Assembly (NCBI RefSeq): GCF_002902345.1
Contig: NZ_PPQB01000005.1
Coordinates: forward strand, 58,800-122,799
DNA: 64,000 nt
Direction of reading: 5' to 3'
Source: Staphylococcus arlettae
GTDB taxonomy: Bacteria; Bacillota; Bacilli; Staphylococcales; Staphylococcaceae
Below the pieces are notes generated by a model that worked only from the letters and a program-made list of their open reading frames with translations, had not been told where the DNA came from and did not search any database. A program made the position numbers and the translations under genes. Shown one piece after another: positions 61,692 through 64,000 of this stretch; the stretch's first letter is position 1, and each line of letters opens with the position of its first letter.

Positions 61692-61705
61692 ATGTAAGCG
61701 CTATC
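61692..61705 (+). promoter_or_regulatory. cre-like operator upstream of the fhs promoter
   Basis: TGTAAGCGCTATCT matches the cre consensus except at its last base. It sits just upstream of the -35 box (61713), a position where CcpA often activates rather than represses, as for Bacillus ackA and pta. This is inference from position only. Confidence 0.6.
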
Positions 61706-61712
61706 TTAAATT

Positions 61713-61741
61713 GTCGACAATATTGCTTAAGTTCGTTAATA
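61713..61741 (+). promoter_or_regulatory. fhs promoter
   Basis: -35 TCGACA (61713-61718) and -10 TAATAT (61736-61741) have a 17-base spacer. A -35 mismatch at position 2 makes it moderate. Confidence 0.6.
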
Positions 61742-61817
61742 TAAATATGGAAGAACTTTTTAGATGATACTCATTTGTGATACCATCGAATTAATTTGTT
61801 AAAAGGGGCGAATTTAG

Positions 61818-63482
61818 TTGGCACATTTATCTGATTTAGAAATTGCAAATCAATCAACATTAAAACCAATTGGTGATATTGCTGAAAAGGCAGGTATACC
61901 TGCTGACGCTTTAGAGCAATATGGTCATTACAAAGCGAAAGTTGATATTAACAAGATTGATAAAAAAGACAAAGGCAAAGTTGTACTAGTTACAGCGATG
62001 AGCCCAACACCTGCAGGAGAAGGTAAATCAACAGTGACTGTTGGTCTATCAGATGCATTTAACCAATTGAAAAAGAATGTAATGGTGGCATTAAGAGAGC
62101 CAGCGTTAGGTCCAACATTTGGTATTAAGGGTGGCGCTACTGGCGGCGGATATGCTCAAGTCTTACCTATGGAAGATATTAACTTACACTTTAATGGTGA
62201 TTTTCACGCAATTACAACAGCAAATAATGCATTATCTGCATTTATAGACAATCATATCCATCAGGGAAATGAATTAGATATTGACCAACGTAGAATCGAA
62301 TGGAAACGTGTCTTAGACATGAATGATCGAGCACTACGTCAAATTATCGTCGGTCTAGGTGGACCAACACAAGGTGTACCACGTGAAGATGGCTTTAATA
62401 TAACTGTTGCATCTGAAATTATGGCAATATTATGTTTAGCGACTGGCATTAAGGATCTTAAAGAAAAAATTAGCAAAATTACAATAGGCTATACTAAAGA
62501 CCGTAAACCTGTATCAGTAGCTGATTTAAAAGTTGAAGGTGCCTTAGCTATGATTCTTAAAGATGCCATTAAACCAAACTTAGTACAAACAATTGAAGGT
62601 ACACCAGCACTTGTACATGGTGGACCATTTGCTAATATTGCACATGGATGTAATTCAATCTTAGCAACAGAAACAGCTCGAGATTTAGCGGATATTGTAG
62701 TAACTGAAGCTGGATTTGGTTCAGACTTAGGTGCAGAGAAATTTATCGATATTAAAGCACGCGAAGCAGGTTTCGAACCGTCAGCAGTAGTAGTAGTAGC
62801 TACAATAAGAGCGTTAAAAATGCATGGTGGTGTAGCTAAAGATCAGTTGAAAAATGAAAATGTATCAGCGCTTCAAGACGGTATTGTCAATTTAGAACGA
62901 CATGTAGATAATGTGAAAAAATATGGTCTGGAACCTGTTATTGCATTAAATGCATTTGTTCATGATACCGAAGCTGAAACAGAGTTTGTTATTAACTGGG
63001 CGAAAGAGAAAGGCGTACGCTTATCATTAACAGAGGTATGGGAAAAAGGCGGTCAAGGTGGAATTGACTTAGCACAAAATGTCTTAGAGGTTATCGAAGA
63101 GCCTCAATCATTTAAACATTTGTATGATTTAGACTTACCATTAGAAGAAAAAGTTGAAACAATTGTGAAAGAAATTTATGGTGGTAGTAAAGTGACATTT
63201 ACATCTAAAGCCCAAAAACAATTACAATCATTTAAAGATAATGGTTGGGATAATTATCCAATTTGTATGGCAAAAACACAATATTCATTTACAGATGATC
63301 AAACACAATTAGGTGCACCATCTGACTTTGAAATTACGATTCGTGAATTAGAAGCCAAAACTGGTGCTGGATTTATTGTTGCACTAACTGGTGCAATTAT
63401 GACTATGCCAGGTTTACCTAAAAAACCAGCAGCATTAAATATGGATGTTACAGACGATGGACATGCCCAAGGCTTATTCTAA
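61818..63482 (+). CDS. fhs: Formate--tetrahydrofolate ligase
   Basis: Fhs makes 10-formyltetrahydrofolate from formate, ATP and tetrahydrofolate, feeding purine and fMet-tRNA synthesis and reusing formate. The 554-residue protein shows the P-loop [17 protein letters not shown], the signatures [38 protein letters not shown] and [15 protein letters not shown] at the C terminus. The start is TTG at 61818, with AAGGGGCG upstream. Confidence 0.95.
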   Translation: MAHLSDLEIANQSTLKPIGDIAEKAGIPADALEQYGHYKAKVDINKIDKKDKGKVVLVTAMSPTPAGEGKSTVTVGLSDAFNQLKKNVMVALREPALGPTFGIKGGATGGGYAQVLPMEDINLHFNGDFHAITTANNALSAFIDNHIHQGNELDIDQRRIEWKRVLDMNDRALRQIIVGLGGPTQGVPREDGFNITVASEIMAILCLATGIKDLKEKISKITIGYTKDRKPVSVADLKVEGALAMILKDAIKPNLVQTIEGTPALVHGGPFANIAHGCNSILATETARDLADIVVTEAGFGSDLGAEKFIDIKAREAGFEPSAVVVVATIRALKMHGGVAKDQLKNENVSALQDGIVNLERHVDNVKKYGLEPVIALNAFVHDTEAETEFVINWAKEKGVRLSLTEVWEKGGQGGIDLAQNVLEVIEEPQSFKHLYDLDLPLEEKVETIVKEIYGGSKVTFTSKAQKQLQSFKDNGWDNYPICMAKTQYSFTDDQTQLGAPSDFEITIRELEAKTGAGFIVALTGAIMTMPGLPKKPAALNMDVTDDGHAQGLF

Positions 63483-63517
63483 CGATAAGCTATAACTTGT
63501 TATATGTTATTCATAAT

Positions 63518-63567
63518 AAAGGTAGAACTGAACACTACACAATGTAGGTTCAGTTCTACCTTTTACT
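63518..63567. terminator. Terminator between fhs and the glycosyltransferase gene
   Basis: AAAGGTAGAACTGAAC pairs with GTTCAGTTCTACCTTT (16 bp) around a small loop; it lies between convergent genes and can serve both. Confidence 0.92.
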
Positions 63568-63574
63568 TTAATTC

Positions 63575-64000
63575 TTATTCAGAGCTTTGTAATTTCTGTT
63601 TTAAATTCTCTTGTTCTGCTTTATTAAACGTTGCTTTTGAAATTTTGTCTTCAACAAGCATTCGTTTTAACACATAGTGTTGACGGTCTAAACCTATTTG
63701 TAATTCGTCATTGGACTTTAACTGGCCATTTTCTTGATAGGGCGTGTATAAGTATGGACTTTGTAACAAACCTACAATGTAAGCTGATTCTGCCACAGTT
63801 AAATTATTTGAAGATTTACCAAATAAACTAAAAGACGCAGACGCTATACCAGTTATATTAGCACCGTGGCTATCTCTGCCAAATGGAACGATATTAAGAT
63901 AGGTATACAAGATTTCTTGTTTACTTAATAGTTGTTCTGTGCGCATTGCCAGTACTAACTCATTCGCTTTTCTATTGTAAGTTTTTTGATTGGATAAGAT
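63575..64000 (-). CDS. sgtA: Peptidoglycan glycosyltransferase (GT51), 3' part
   Basis: The minus-strand frame is open from its stop at 63575 to the window edge, so only about 141 C-terminal residues are visible; the true start is beyond 64000. The visible sequence includes the GT51 motif NQKTYNRKANELVLAMRTEQ, SKQEILYTYLNIVPFGRDSHGANI and VAESAYIVGLLQSP, and ends in a Lys/Gln-rich tail with no transpeptidase domain, consistent with a monofunctional glycosyltransferase such as SgtA. Symbol is from memory of locus order. Confidence 0.75.
   Translation of the reverse strand: MLSNQKTYNRKANELVLAMRTEQLLSKQEILYTYLNIVPFGRDSHGANITGIASASFSLFGKSSNNLTVAESAYIVGLLQSPYLYTPYQENGQLKSNDELQIGLDRQHYVLKRMLVEDKISKATFNKAEQENLKQKLQSSE

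Overview
The window is AT-rich, densely packed, low-GC Gram-positive DNA with short intergenic regions and strong GGAGG-type ribosome binding sites. Gene content and order match the core chromosome of Staphylococcus: menE-menC, pckA/metK, sigS, sagB, the rib operon, putA, a rot-type regulator, leuS, murJ, pepV-dat, trmB, the ytpP-ytpQ-ytpR-sftA-murC block, aroA-ccpA, acuC-acuA/acsA and fhs. Several proteins (MenE, the Rot-like regulator, SigS) look clearly diverged from the Staphylococcus aureus versions as I remember them, so a coagulase-negative Staphylococcus is the better guess. That species inference is from memory, not from a search. I see no rRNA, tRNA, CRISPR array, insertion sequence or prophage.

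Layout. 1-880: non-coding DNA with a palindrome and two terminators. 0.9-4.8 kb: menaquinone genes, yidD, a Nudix hydrolase and an alpha/beta hydrolase. 4.9-8.0 kb: pckA diverging from metK, with a SAM-I riboswitch before metK and a cre-like palindrome before pckA. 8.1-13.1 kb: a degenerate NERD-like membrane protein, an aldo-keto reductase, two tandem CrcB fluoride channels, a small membrane protein, a transaldolase and another membrane protein. 13.1-15.5 kb: sigS with a ComK-like gene behind it, a small gene, and sagB. 15.5-18.7 kb: repeats, a possible 25-residue membrane peptide gene, an osmoprotectant-binding lipoprotein and a flavoprotein. 18.8-22.5 kb: FMN riboswitch and ribD-ribE-ribBA-ribH. 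22.7-28.1 kb: proline dehydrogenase, a hydrolase, Rex-type-controlled lactate dehydrogenase, the Rot-like regulator, and a SAM-methyltransferase/radical-SAM pair. 28.2-33.7 kb: MFS transporter, T-box leader and leuS, rhodanese, flavoprotein. 33.7-36.6 kb: the most accessory-looking part, a long gap with GC-rich repeats and an orphan AraC regulator. 36.6-48.2 kb: murJ, a pseudouridine synthase, pepV, dat, a kinase-like protein, trmB, a lactonase-like enzyme, a peptidase and small housekeeping genes. 48.2-57.8 kb: the DNA translocase, murC, membrane-associated YtxG/YtxH proteins, aroA and ccpA. 57.9-64 kb: the acetyl-CoA synthetase control module (acsA with acuA and acuC), fhs, and the 3' part of a peptidoglycan glycosyltransferase that runs off the window.

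The theme linking many genes is carbon and redox control. ccpA lies here, and CcpA-type cre sites can be read by eye before pckA, putA, acsA and fhs. Two Rex-type operators bracket the ldh promoter. Nutrient-sensing RNAs control metK (SAM), riboflavin synthesis (FMN) and leuS (tRNA-Leu). Nothing here is a clear new defence or mobile system. The less explained items are the 25-residue peptide gene near 16.1 kb, the attenuator-like leader of the crcB pair, the hairpin-rich leader at 41.9-42.3 kb, a structured element at 12.4 kb that resembles the GC-rich repeats at 34.2-34.4 kb, and a four-copy composite hairpin repeat.
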